A program made the translations under genes and the position numbers. From Cyclobacteriaceae bacterium (GTDB lineage: Bacteria > Bacteroidota > Bacteroidia > Cytophagales > Cyclobacteriaceae): DNA of 64,000 nucleotides. The notes under the pieces are model-generated. The model was given only the letters and a program-made list of their open reading frames with translations, did not search any database and was not told where the DNA came from. The DNA is taken from NCBI GenBank assembly GCA_019638275.1, contig JAHBUC010000002.1:496001-560000 (forward strand). The letters are read 5' to 3'. How positions within the stretch are numbered: the stretch's first letter is position 1; each line of letters begins with the position of its first letter. Shown here piece after piece: positions 6,140-13,268 of this stretch.

Positions 6140-8281
6140 ATGAGAATTGACATTCATACACATACTAAAAAAGTTAAACAAGGTGACTCTGAAAATCGCA
6201 ATATTGACGTTGCTAAATTCTATGAAATTATCAAAGAAACTGACGTAAAGATTTTAGCTATAACCAACCACAACCATTTTGATTACGAACAGTTCACAAA
6301 TTTCAAAAATAAAGTTGAAGGAATTTGCCAAATATGGCCGGGCGTAGAGTTTGACATACTTGAAGAAGAACGCAGAGCACATTTGATTACAATTGTAAAT
6401 CCTAAGAATGCAGAAGCATTCGGTAAAAAGGTAAATGAAGTCATTACCACTTCTTCGGCAGACACTTTTACTATCAACATTGACGATGTTGTAAGTAAGT
6501 TCAATGAGTTTGACGCAATTTTCATCGCTCACTATCATTCAAAAAAGCCGAATTTACTCGACCAGGATGTAGAAAAGCTTTTACGTCTAGTTCCTAACAC
6601 CAAAAGAGTATTAAAAGAAGCATCCAATTCTATTTCGGCAGGCATTTATATAAATCACGGACACAATTCTATTCACGGCTCTGACGTTCAAAATTGGAAC
6701 GAGTATGCAATTAATTCCAAACACTTACCCGAACTAAGATTACCCGTAGAAAGTTTTGAGCAGTTTTGTTTACTGCTGGACAAGGACGACACAACGATTA
6801 AGACTATTCTAGACAAGAAAACAAAAGAAACAATTCAGTTAAACCCTTTTGGCGTTGCGGAATTGATTGACCTTGATATTTACAATGACATAAATATTCT
6901 GTTCGGCTCAAAAGGAACAGGTAAGACGGACATTTTAAAAGCACTTTCAAAACATTACAATGGAAAGGGTTTCAAAACGGAAGTTTATGAATCAAACTCT
7001 AAAAAAATAGATGATGTTTTTGACCTAAAGGGATCACACCTAAAAATTGACGTTGAACAATTTGGTATTGATAGTTGTGCTGCCGAATTCGAATCATTAA
7101 GAAATGCGGCAGAAAGGGAAGTGACAAGTTTGTCAAAATATAAAGAATACTATTCCACCGAAGCAACCAATAAAATATCAAGAAACATAAAGGTTCATAA
7201 ATTCACCCCTCTTGATGAAAATTCATCTAAGAGAAGTTTTGAAGCTGTAAAAAATAGTCTTAACAAGTTTCGAGAATTTCGAGGCTATTACTCAGCTGAT
7301 TTGAAACTACAAGAAATTATCGGTGAAGACTTATTGAACGAATTAGATAGTATTGTAGATAGAATTTTACAAAAGATAGATTCTGAATCGGAAAGAAGAT
7401 TCATTGACTATAAAAGCATTAATTTCTTCAACAAGTTAGTAAGGCTATTTGTTTCCGAAATATCAAAGAAAACAGGACAACCAGAAAAGCCAACAAAAAC
7501 CGGTTTTGCTGAATATGCAAGTAATAGAATTGACATTGAAAAAGATGTCAGGAAAATTCTTGAAAATATGTCCAAATCAATTGACCCGATTGTTGAAGAT
7601 GTTGGCAATTTAGGTGATAAAGGGAAATTGTATTGTAAAACCAATTTCCTTATCCAAAACGGTAAAATCACAGACGTCAAATACAAACACACAACTAATA
7701 CGACAAAGACACCACAAAAATTGGTCGGTTCACAAATAGAACTCATTTCAAGACATATTTATGCCAATACTCTATTTGAAAAAATAGACGAATTGAAAAG
7801 GATTGAAAGTTCTGATTCAGTTTTATCAATAAATGACTTATTGCTTTTTCATAGGCACTTCACGTTAGACGGAGATATTTACACACCATCTAATGGTGAA
7901 TCATCAATGGTTTTGCTGCACAATGAACTAATGAAAGACAAAGAAATCTACCTTATTGACGAGCCTGAAAAGAGTTTAGGAAATGATTATATCAGCGAAG
8001 TAATTGTTCCCCTAATCAAAGAAAAGGCCAAAAGTGGAAAGAGAGTGATTATAGCAACACATGATGCAAATATTGCAGTAAGGACTTTGCCGTATAATTC
8101 TATTTATCGTGAACATGATAAAAATGGTTATTATACATATTCCGGTAATCCATTTTCTAACAGTTTAATTTGTAGTTCAAGTAAAAAATCTAACTTAGAT
8201 TGGAAATTAATTAGCATGAAAACATTAGAGGGTGGTAAAGCCGCTTTCGGTGAAAGAGGAAAAATATATGGCAACACATAA
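6140..8281 (+). CDS. PHP-domain phosphoesterase fused to ABC/SMC-type ATPase (TrlF-like), 713 aa
   Basis: The N-terminal 190 residues form a PHP metal-dependent phosphoesterase: DIHTHT (H6, H8), ITNHNHF (H44, H46), GVEFD (E70), AHLITI (H81), IAHYHS (H131, H133), and INHGHNSIHGSDVQNW near 171-186. After a linker comes an ATPase with Walker A FGSKGTGKTD (about 255-264), a long charged helical middle, an ABC-signature-like SNGESSMVLLHNEL, Walker B IYLIDEPEKSLG and an H-loop IIATHDAN. The layout resembles PHP-AAA proteins called TrlF-like and proposed to be nucleic-acid-damaging conflict proteins. Local base composition is more AT-rich than its neighbours, consistent with transfer. Its stop overlaps the next gene by 14 bases. 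Nuclease activity and target are inference. Confidence 0.82.
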   Translation: MRIDIHTHTKKVKQGDSENRNIDVAKFYEIIKETDVKILAITNHNHFDYEQFTNFKNKVEGICQIWPGVEFDILEEERRAHLITIVNPKNAEAFGKKVNEVITTSSADTFTINIDDVVSKFNEFDAIFIAHYHSKKPNLLDQDVEKLLRLVPNTKRVLKEASNSISAGIYINHGHNSIHGSDVQNWNEYAINSKHLPELRLPVESFEQFCLLLDKDDTTIKTILDKKTKETIQLNPFGVAELIDLDIYNDINILFGSKGTGKTDILKALSKHYNGKGFKTEVYESNSKKIDDVFDLKGSHLKIDVEQFGIDSCAAEFESLRNAAEREVTSLSKYKEYYSTEATNKISRNIKVHKFTPLDENSSKRSFEAVKNSLNKFREFRGYYSADLKLQEIIGEDLLNELDSIVDRILQKIDSESERRFIDYKSINFFNKLVRLFVSEISKKTGQPEKPTKTGFAEYASNRIDIEKDVRKILENMSKSIDPIVEDVGNLGDKGKLYCKTNFLIQNGKITDVKYKHTTNTTKTPQKLVGSQIELISRHIYANTLFEKIDELKRIESSDSVLSINDLLLFHRHFTLDGDIYTPSNGESSMVLLHNELMKDKEIYLIDEPEKSLGNDYISEVIVPLIKEKAKSGKRVIIATHDANIAVRTLPYNSIYREHDKNGYYTYSGNPFSNSLICSSSKKSNLDWKLISMKTLEGGKAAFGERGKIYGNT

Positions 8282-8564
8282 CGCAACAATTGAAAGAAAA
8301 GACGATAGTGCAACCTTAAGGCTTACAGTTGGCACAACCGTGTTAGACATTATGCTGACAGAAGACAAACCTAATGATGTAAAATCAGTTTTCAATAAAT
8401 TGTTGGAAGAACTTAAAAGTGGTGAATTTGACTTTAACCTTACTGACGCAAAAGAAGACTTGTATCATCACATTTGTAAAGAATACCTAATTCAACTAAA
8501 CACAGAACTGAAAAGCACATACAAAGAACTACAAGACAACGGACTATTGAAAGTAGGAGAATAA
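8268..8564 (+). CDS. Small acidic partner protein of the PHP-ATPase, 98 aa
   Basis: ATG 8268 lies inside the last codons of the PHP-ATPase gene (14-base overlap), which points to translational coupling. A longer in-frame GTG at 8232 would reach deeper into that gene and is less likely. The protein begins MATHNATIERKDDSATLRL, has a strand-rich first half (LRLTVGTTVLDIMLTE) and a helical second half (DLYHHICKEYLIQLNTEL). No signal peptide or membrane segment. I do not recognise a family. The coupling suggests a dedicated subunit or regulator of the ATPase. Confidence 0.65.
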   Translation: MATHNATIERKDDSATLRLTVGTTVLDIMLTEDKPNDVKSVFNKLLEELKSGEFDFNLTDAKEDLYHHICKEYLIQLNTELKSTYKELQDNGLLKVGE

Positions 8565-8600
8565 ATACTGTCTCTAACAAAATTTGTAGGCCATTTGCAA

Positions 8601-8906
8601 ATGGGACAAAAGGAGATGTTGATATTATATTTAATCAATTCGGACCCGGGGATACGAAGTATTTACGGACTAGTAAAGCATTTTGACCGCGCAAATTTTC
8701 CCGCTGAAATCGGAAAAAGTGTAGACGAGTTATTAAAACAAAAATTTGTGATCGTTACCAAGAATTTTGACAATGGGACAGCTGCGGAATACGGAATTAC
8801 AGATGAGGGAAAGAAATACTTGGACAGAGAATTTAGAAAGGACGAGATACTAAAATATATTCAGACATTCGACAAACCTGACATTCTTTATCTGTATGTC
8901 AATTGA
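8601..8906 (+). CDS. Winged-helix-like small protein, 101 aa
   Basis: ATG 8601 is preferred over a TTG two codons earlier. The protein reads as a compact winged helix: LILYLINSDPGIRSIYGLVKHF, then a helix with SVDELLKQKFVIVTK, a wing with GTAAEYGITDEGKKYL, and a C-terminal DEILKYIQTF tail. This is the pattern of MarR/PadR-like or PF13601-type DNA-binding domains, but no specific family is assigned. It follows the two coupled genes after 36 bases, so it may regulate the unit or be its third component. Confidence 0.6.
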   Translation: MGQKEMLILYLINSDPGIRSIYGLVKHFDRANFPAEIGKSVDELLKQKFVIVTKNFDNGTAAEYGITDEGKKYLDREFRKDEILKYIQTFDKPDILYLYVN

Positions 8907-8959
8907 TGACCGACAGGCAAACAGGCCTACAAAATGTGTATGCGCAATTTTTATTCTTT

Positions 8960-8983
8960 GCAGAGTCTCCGTAGGGACTCTGC
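8960..8983. repeat. Small palindrome (REP-like hairpin)
   Basis: GCAGAGTC and GACTCTGC are perfect 8-base inverted arms around a central TCCGTAGG. No T-run follows on either strand, so it looks more like a REP-type hairpin than a classic terminator. It separates the PHP-ATPase unit from the secreted-protein genes. Confidence 0.5.
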
Positions 8984-9039
8984 GTTACACTGGGCACCAA
9001 TTATAGAAAGGGGACCAACAACGTTCTTAAATAACCAAC

Positions 9040-9591
9040 ATGAAACCATTCATTCTAACTTTTTACTTATCGATAGCTCTGGTTCAGTTAACCTTTGCCC
9101 AAGGTAAACTCGAGTGGAGTGAAACGAAAAAACTCACCATTAATGATTTTAAGGGAACCCCGCCAGATCCATCAACAGCACAAAGCCTCTTTGTTAATTT
9201 TAGCCAGGACGTAAACGTTAACAAAGATAAAATCACCCACCTAAAAACATTTAACGCACAAGTCACCAACTATTTCTCGCAAGACAGCTCATGGATTGAC
9301 CAGACTGACCCATCAAGACTGCGCTATGTAATAACCCATTTTGACATGAATGAATGGATGGTAAGAGCGTTAAGAAAAAGACTGAATGAAAACAGGGAAT
9401 TGGTTTTGCGGGGAGCGCATCAAGCCATCCTGGATGAGGTCACTAACGCGTTTGAAAAAATTAAGCTGGCCTACGATAACGAAAGTAACTACGGCAACAA
9501 CCCCATCGGTCAGATGAATTGGGAGACAAGAATAAACGAGCAACTTGCCGCACTCGCAGACTACTGCAAAACGTGTGCTGCAAATAAATAA
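9040..9591 (+). CDS. Secreted hypothetical protein, divergent DUF922-like, 183 aa
   Basis: A signal peptide is clear (MKPFILTFYLSIALVQLTFA, cleavage near FAQG). The mature part begins WSETKKLTINDFKG, which resembles the WSxxRKLTWxDFKG opening of DUF922 proteins of Bacteroidota. Further on, YVITHFDMNEWMVRALRKRL sits where DUF922 members have an HExxHFDI-type putative zinc motif. Here only THFD remains and no HExxH is present, so enzymatic activity is doubtful. It ends with two cysteines (CKTCAANK). It lies nine bases before the lipoprotein gene at 9601, a likely two-gene unit. The family assignment is tentative. Confidence 0.6.
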   Translation: MKPFILTFYLSIALVQLTFAQGKLEWSETKKLTINDFKGTPPDPSTAQSLFVNFSQDVNVNKDKITHLKTFNAQVTNYFSQDSSWIDQTDPSRLRYVITHFDMNEWMVRALRKRLNENRELVLRGAHQAILDEVTNAFEKIKLAYDNESNYGNNPIGQMNWETRINEQLAALADYCKTCAANK

Positions 9592-9600
9592 CTACACGAC

Positions 9601-10191
9601 ATGAGAATATCAATTTTAAGCACCTTATTTTTTCTTTCGTTTCTGCCTGGCTGTACTGGACAGGCTAAGACTAAGCCAGAAACTCTCTACAACGAAGATT
9701 TCAAATGGACAATTACAATTCCTGAAAACTTCATTAACGTTAGCCCTCAAGAATGGGCAAAAATGCAAGACAAAGGACTTGATGCAGTTGAGAAAACCTT
9801 TGGTGAGGAAGTTGTTAATCAGTCAAAAGTGATTTTTGTTTTTAAAAATGCTGATTTTAATTACTTAGAGGCTAATTATCAGCTTTTCAATGTGGAGACA
9901 GATGGTGATTACCTTGAATCTTGTAAAGCTGTTAATGAAATCTTATTTGAGACATTTAAGACTCAAATGCCAAATGCAAAGATTGATTCTATATCCTCCA
10001 TAGAAAAGATAAGCAATTTGGATTTTCAGACCTTTAAAATGAAAATTTACTTTCCGAATGGAATGACGATGCATTCAATAATGTATAGTAGATTATTTGA
10101 AGACAGGGAGTTTTCAGTGAACATTATGTATGTTGACGAAAGACAGGGAAAAAGAATGATCGAAGCATGGACTAAATCTACTTTTGAATAG
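9601..10191 (+). CDS. Predicted lipoprotein of unknown function, 196 aa
   Basis: The N-terminus MRISILSTLFFLSFLPGCTG is a lipoprotein signal with lipobox LPGC, so the mature protein should be lipid-anchored at C18. The rest is soluble, mixed alpha/beta (FKWTITIPENFINVSPQEW, FKMKIYFPNGMTMHS, MIEAWTKSTFE). It is reminiscent of small periplasmic proteins whose fold includes a conserved I/LPENF strand, but I recognise no family. Base composition is AT-rich compared with surrounding core genes. Probably cotranscribed with the secreted protein at 9040. Confidence 0.6.
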   Translation: MRISILSTLFFLSFLPGCTGQAKTKPETLYNEDFKWTITIPENFINVSPQEWAKMQDKGLDAVEKTFGEEVVNQSKVIFVFKNADFNYLEANYQLFNVETDGDYLESCKAVNEILFETFKTQMPNAKIDSISSIEKISNLDFQTFKMKIYFPNGMTMHSIMYSRLFEDREFSVNIMYVDERQGKRMIEAWTKSTFE

Positions 10192-10253
10192 TTGAGGAAT
10201 TTGAGCTCGACTTTTAATTTTTAATATCATCAGAAAGTAGAAACCCAGAAACC

Positions 10254-10619
10254 ATGAAAGACACCAGCGCACACCATGAACGCATTGCAACCATGACGTT
10301 CGCTTCTGTATACCCGCACTATGTTACAAAAGTGGAGCGTAAAGGCAGAACAAAGGAAGAACTGCACCAGGTAATCGAATGGTTAACTGGTTTTGATAAC
10401 AAGAAGCTGCAAGAGCTGATCGAAAAAAAGGCAACGTTTGAAGCTTTCTTTCAAAAGGCCAAACTAAACCCGAACGCAAACCTCATTACCGGTGTAATCT
10501 GTGGTTATCGGGTGGAGGAAATTGAAAATCCACTCACACAAAAAGTGCGGTATTTAGATAAGCTGGTGGATGAACTGGCAAAGGGAAAAAAGATGGAGAA
10601 GATTCTCAGGAGTGCGTAA
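10254..10619 (+). CDS. DUF2200 family protein, 121 aa
   Basis: Nearly every conserved block of DUF2200 is present: [28 protein letters not shown]-type (here [11 protein letters not shown]), [33 protein letters not shown] and [20 protein letters not shown]. These are small cytoplasmic proteins without known activity, about 110-120 residues long, which matches. It is a single gene followed by a convergent DUF4350-like gene 12 bases later. Function unknown. Confidence 0.85.
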   Translation: MKDTSAHHERIATMTFASVYPHYVTKVERKGRTKEELHQVIEWLTGFDNKKLQELIEKKATFEAFFQKAKLNPNANLITGVICGYRVEEIENPLTQKVRYLDKLVDELAKGKKMEKILRSA

Positions 10620-10631
10620 CGAACGTATCGC

Positions 10632-11543
10632 TCACTCAAGGATGCCGTCAAGCCAATGCATAACATTTAGCAGGAACTGAAAATTTTGATTGGCACTTTG
10701 CTGATTCATCCCTGCTTTGGCTTTTCCTTGTAGTTGTGCGGTAAACATGGCGGCTTCACCAAAAATGACAACCCGGCCTTTTCCATAGTTCATATACGCG
10801 CCCTGTACAAGGCTTTCGCCCGAAATAGCCGGTGTGTCTTTAGAAAATTCCCAGGCAGTTTGTGGCATCAGCACCTGGTACGTTGCATTTAAAGTTATAA
10901 TTGGCTGCGCACCCTTTGGTATTTCAAAAGCCTGGCCGGTAAAACTTTGTAGTGATGTAACGGTTTCCGTTTTATTCCGTCCGTTGGTGAGCACACTTTC
11001 GCTTAATCCTTTCCCTATGGAAAAAATATCTTTTCCTCCTCCCTTCTTCATGGCAAAGCCATTGTAAAATTTAAACCCGAATGATGCAGCCAGTGCCTCT
11101 GCGGCACCGGGAAACGGCATGTGGTCAGCAATCAAAAAAAGACTACCACCCTCTTTTACCCAATCGTTTACAACTTCAATTTCAGTTTCTGTAAAAGCTG
11201 ATGGTGTGGGCAGTGTCCAGCGTTGTTGATTATCCGGATGTAAAGCGTTCGCAATAACAAGAATTTTTCCGGTACGCAATTGATCGGTTGTAAACGGTTC
11301 TGCAGAAGCCCTCACAACGTAACCATCTTTTTCAAGTAGCCGGGCAAATGGTTTATACCTTCCGCTTAATGTATGAAAGTCACCATGCGCCTCATCGATC
11401 AATACAATGGGGCCTTGGGCTTTTGCATAAACCGGATTGGAAATGATGGGATTGTATACCGTGTCGGCCACTTGCTGGGCAAATGCCAATACGGATAGCA
11501 AGAGTAATAAAAATGAAATTAGTGGTGTGCTTGCTTTGCGCAT
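10632..11543 (-). CDS. Secreted DUF4350/GldG-like protein, 303 aa
   Basis: A signal peptide is present (MRKASTPLISFLLLLLSVLAFAQ). ATG 11543 is chosen over a TTG two codons earlier. The mature protein has a class-I-glutamine-amidotransferase-like Rossmann arrangement seen in DUF4350 and the GldG/IFT-like families: IVLIDEAHGDFHTLSGRYKP, TGKILVIANALHP, FTETEIEVVNDWVKEGGSLF, LIADHMPFPG, and VVIFGEAAMFTAQLQG near the end. No catalytic Cys-His-Glu triad is apparent. It probably binds a ligand or acts as a structural periplasmic protein. It lies 34 bases after the start of the phosphodiesterase gene's stop on the same strand and may form an operon with it. Confidence 0.6.
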   Translation of the reverse strand: MRKASTPLISFLLLLLSVLAFAQQVADTVYNPIISNPVYAKAQGPIVLIDEAHGDFHTLSGRYKPFARLLEKDGYVVRASAEPFTTDQLRTGKILVIANALHPDNQQRWTLPTPSAFTETEIEVVNDWVKEGGSLFLIADHMPFPGAAEALAASFGFKFYNGFAMKKGGGKDIFSIGKGLSESVLTNGRNKTETVTSLQSFTGQAFEIPKGAQPIITLNATYQVLMPQTAWEFSKDTPAISGESLVQGAYMNYGKGRVVIFGEAAMFTAQLQGKAKAGMNQQSANQNFQFLLNVMHWLDGILE

Positions 11544-11577
11544 GATCAAAGTTAGCGATAATCCGAATGTGTCAGAT

Positions 11578-12789
11578 TTATTTTTTATAAACCGGCTTCA
11601 ACACGTTTACATCACCATCTGTTTTGGGTGGCGTTAATCCCAACAACAAAGCCACAAACGGATACACATGCACATTTTTAAAGGCAGGTATAGTTGTGCC
11701 GGCTTTTATGTTTGGACCATTGGCGTAAAAAATACCTTGCATCTCGTGCACTTCATCGGGGTCGTAGCCGTGTACACCAAATACGGGTGATTGCAAACGG
11801 CCAAAGTTGCGACTGTTGATTTGGATGTAATGGCCGGGGTTGGCTACCAGCATCACATCGCCCACGCGCGCGTGGTTGTAATTCCATCGCGCAGGAAAAT
11901 CTTCGCGCTTGTACACTTCAAAGTTTTCTTCTACGGCTTTCAAGGCGTTGTAAAGCGAGTCAACATTTTTTGTGTACAGATGCGCTTGTGTGCCACCATT
12001 CACGATGCGTACCGTAGTGTCGGCCAGGTTAATGAATTTGCTAAGGGTAATGTACGTTTCTTCTTTCTGCTCCAGCTCATACATGCCATGATCAGAAACC
12101 AGGATAACGTTTACCGGAAGTTTGATTTTTTTTAATCCTTGCATCAGGTAACCTAACAGGCTGTCAGCTTCAAGCGTGGTGTTCTTCAGTTCTTCGGAGT
12201 TGGGTCCGGTGTTGTGTCCTTCCGTATCTACCAATGAAAAATACAACGAGATAAACTGAGGCCTTTGCTTCTTTGGTAATTTCAACCACTGCATCACCTG
12301 GTCAACGCGTTTTTTGTTGGGCATGCTTTCGTTGTACTTGTAGTAGTACGTGGGAAACTCGCCTTGCACGGGCGCTTCCGATCCAACCCAAAAGCACGAA
12401 GCCGATTTCAACCCTTGTTGTTGCGCCAGTTGCCACAGCGGTGTGCCTCCATAAAATTTTGGGTTCTCCACCATATCGCGGTTGCGCATGGTGTAGGCGA
12501 GTGCAAGGTCTTTGTCGTAAAAGTAATTGTCGACCAACCCGTGGTGCCCGGGGTATAACCCGGTTACGAGTGTGTAGTGGTTGGGAAATGTTTTGCTGGG
12601 GAAAGATGGAATAAGGCCTTCGGCTGCGGCTCCGTTTTTAATGAAGTGCTTGAAGTTTGGCAGATCGAATTTCGAAGCGTAATCGTTGCGGAAGCCATCA
12701 AAAGAAATGAGGATGACATAGGGCCGGTCTTTTTGCTGTGCACCAACAGCAAAGCTGATCGACAGGAAAAGCCAGAATACGAAACGCAT
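11578..12789 (-). CDS. Ectonucleotide pyrophosphatase/phosphodiesterase family protein, 403 aa
   Basis: The alkaline-phosphatase-superfamily core is clear: VILISFDGFRNDY supplies the first metal Asp, and PSFPSKTFPNHYTLVTGLYP contains the nucleophilic Thr of NPP enzymes. LVSDHGMYELE (second Asp/His pair) and GVHGYDPD with the last His complete the two-zinc site. A signal peptide (MRFVFWLFLSISFAVGAQQ) sends it to the periplasm. NPP enzymes hydrolyse phosphodiester or pyrophosphate bonds of nucleotides or lipids; the substrate is not readable here. Length fits bacterial NPPs (about 400). It is preceded on its strand by a terminator for the small gene at 12837. Confidence 0.9.
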   Translation of the reverse strand: MRFVFWLFLSISFAVGAQQKDRPYVILISFDGFRNDYASKFDLPNFKHFIKNGAAAEGLIPSFPSKTFPNHYTLVTGLYPGHHGLVDNYFYDKDLALAYTMRNRDMVENPKFYGGTPLWQLAQQQGLKSASCFWVGSEAPVQGEFPTYYYKYNESMPNKKRVDQVMQWLKLPKKQRPQFISLYFSLVDTEGHNTGPNSEELKNTTLEADSLLGYLMQGLKKIKLPVNVILVSDHGMYELEQKEETYITLSKFINLADTTVRIVNGGTQAHLYTKNVDSLYNALKAVEENFEVYKREDFPARWNYNHARVGDVMLVANPGHYIQINSRNFGRLQSPVFGVHGYDPDEVHEMQGIFYANGPNIKAGTTIPAFKNVHVYPFVALLLGLTPPKTDGDVNVLKPVYKK

Positions 12790-12815
12790 CGGTTACGCGG
12801 AGAGGTTGAGGCAAG

Positions 12816-12836
12816 AAAAAAGGGGCTGCTGCCCCC
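12816..12836 (-). terminator. Rho-independent terminator after the 76-aa gene
   Basis: On the minus strand the TAA stop (12839-12837) is followed at once by GGGGGCAGCAGCCCC and six T residues: a GGGGC/GCCCC stem with an AGCA loop and a T-run. It should end transcription of the small gene before the phosphodiesterase gene. Confidence 0.75.
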
Positions 12837-13067
12837 TTATTTTACTTTTGCAGAACTTTTCTTTTTGGATTCCTCTACGCGCTTGCCATCGCGGTGTTCA
12901 CCGAGAATGGTAACGTCTTTGGTGATCTCATACATGCGGGCGGCCTGCATCATGGCTTCGCGTGTGTCGCGGATGATGATGGTGCCTGATGATTTTGATC
13001 CTTTATTGCGAATCTCAATGTAAAATCCGTCTTTCTTTTTCTTTGGCAGTACTGGAGGTCTTCCCAT
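12837..13067 (-). CDS. Small conserved basic protein, 76 aa
   Basis: The product starts MGRPPVLPKKKKDGFYIEIR and continues GTIIIRDTREAMMQAARMY and VTILGEHRDGKRVEESKKK. It looks like a compact alpha/beta protein flanked by lysine-rich tails, which suggests nucleic-acid or ribosome contact, but that is inference. Short proteins with this arrangement occur in Cytophagales; no named family comes to mind. ATG 13067 is the only sensible start. It has its own terminator and is divergent from the TonB-dependent receptor gene. Confidence 0.65.
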   Translation of the reverse strand: MGRPPVLPKKKKDGFYIEIRNKGSKSSGTIIIRDTREAMMQAARMYEITKDVTILGEHRDGKRVEESKKKSSAKVK

Positions 13068-13268
13068 TTTTTATGTTGATTATGTTGTTTTTAGCTCAAA
13101 AAGACACTTTTATAACCTATCCAGGGGGGAATAAGTTCGATGGCCGCGAAGATCGGCATTTTTTATGAAAATACCCCGATAAATCTTGTGTATTTGCTTG
13201 TATTACAGGTTATTGGGCGATTATCAGGAAATGTAAAATGTTGTTTGGCTGTGCGTACCCCTAACATC

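Noticed and set aside
8232..8267. GTG start for the small partner of the PHP-ATPase
   Set aside because: It lies deep in the upstream gene; ATG 8268 gives the usual short coupling overlap.
13140..13268. N-terminal extension of the TonB-dependent receptor from ATG 13140
   Set aside because: It buries the signal peptide that starts at 13269 and overlaps a likely promoter (TGTATTTG at 13189).
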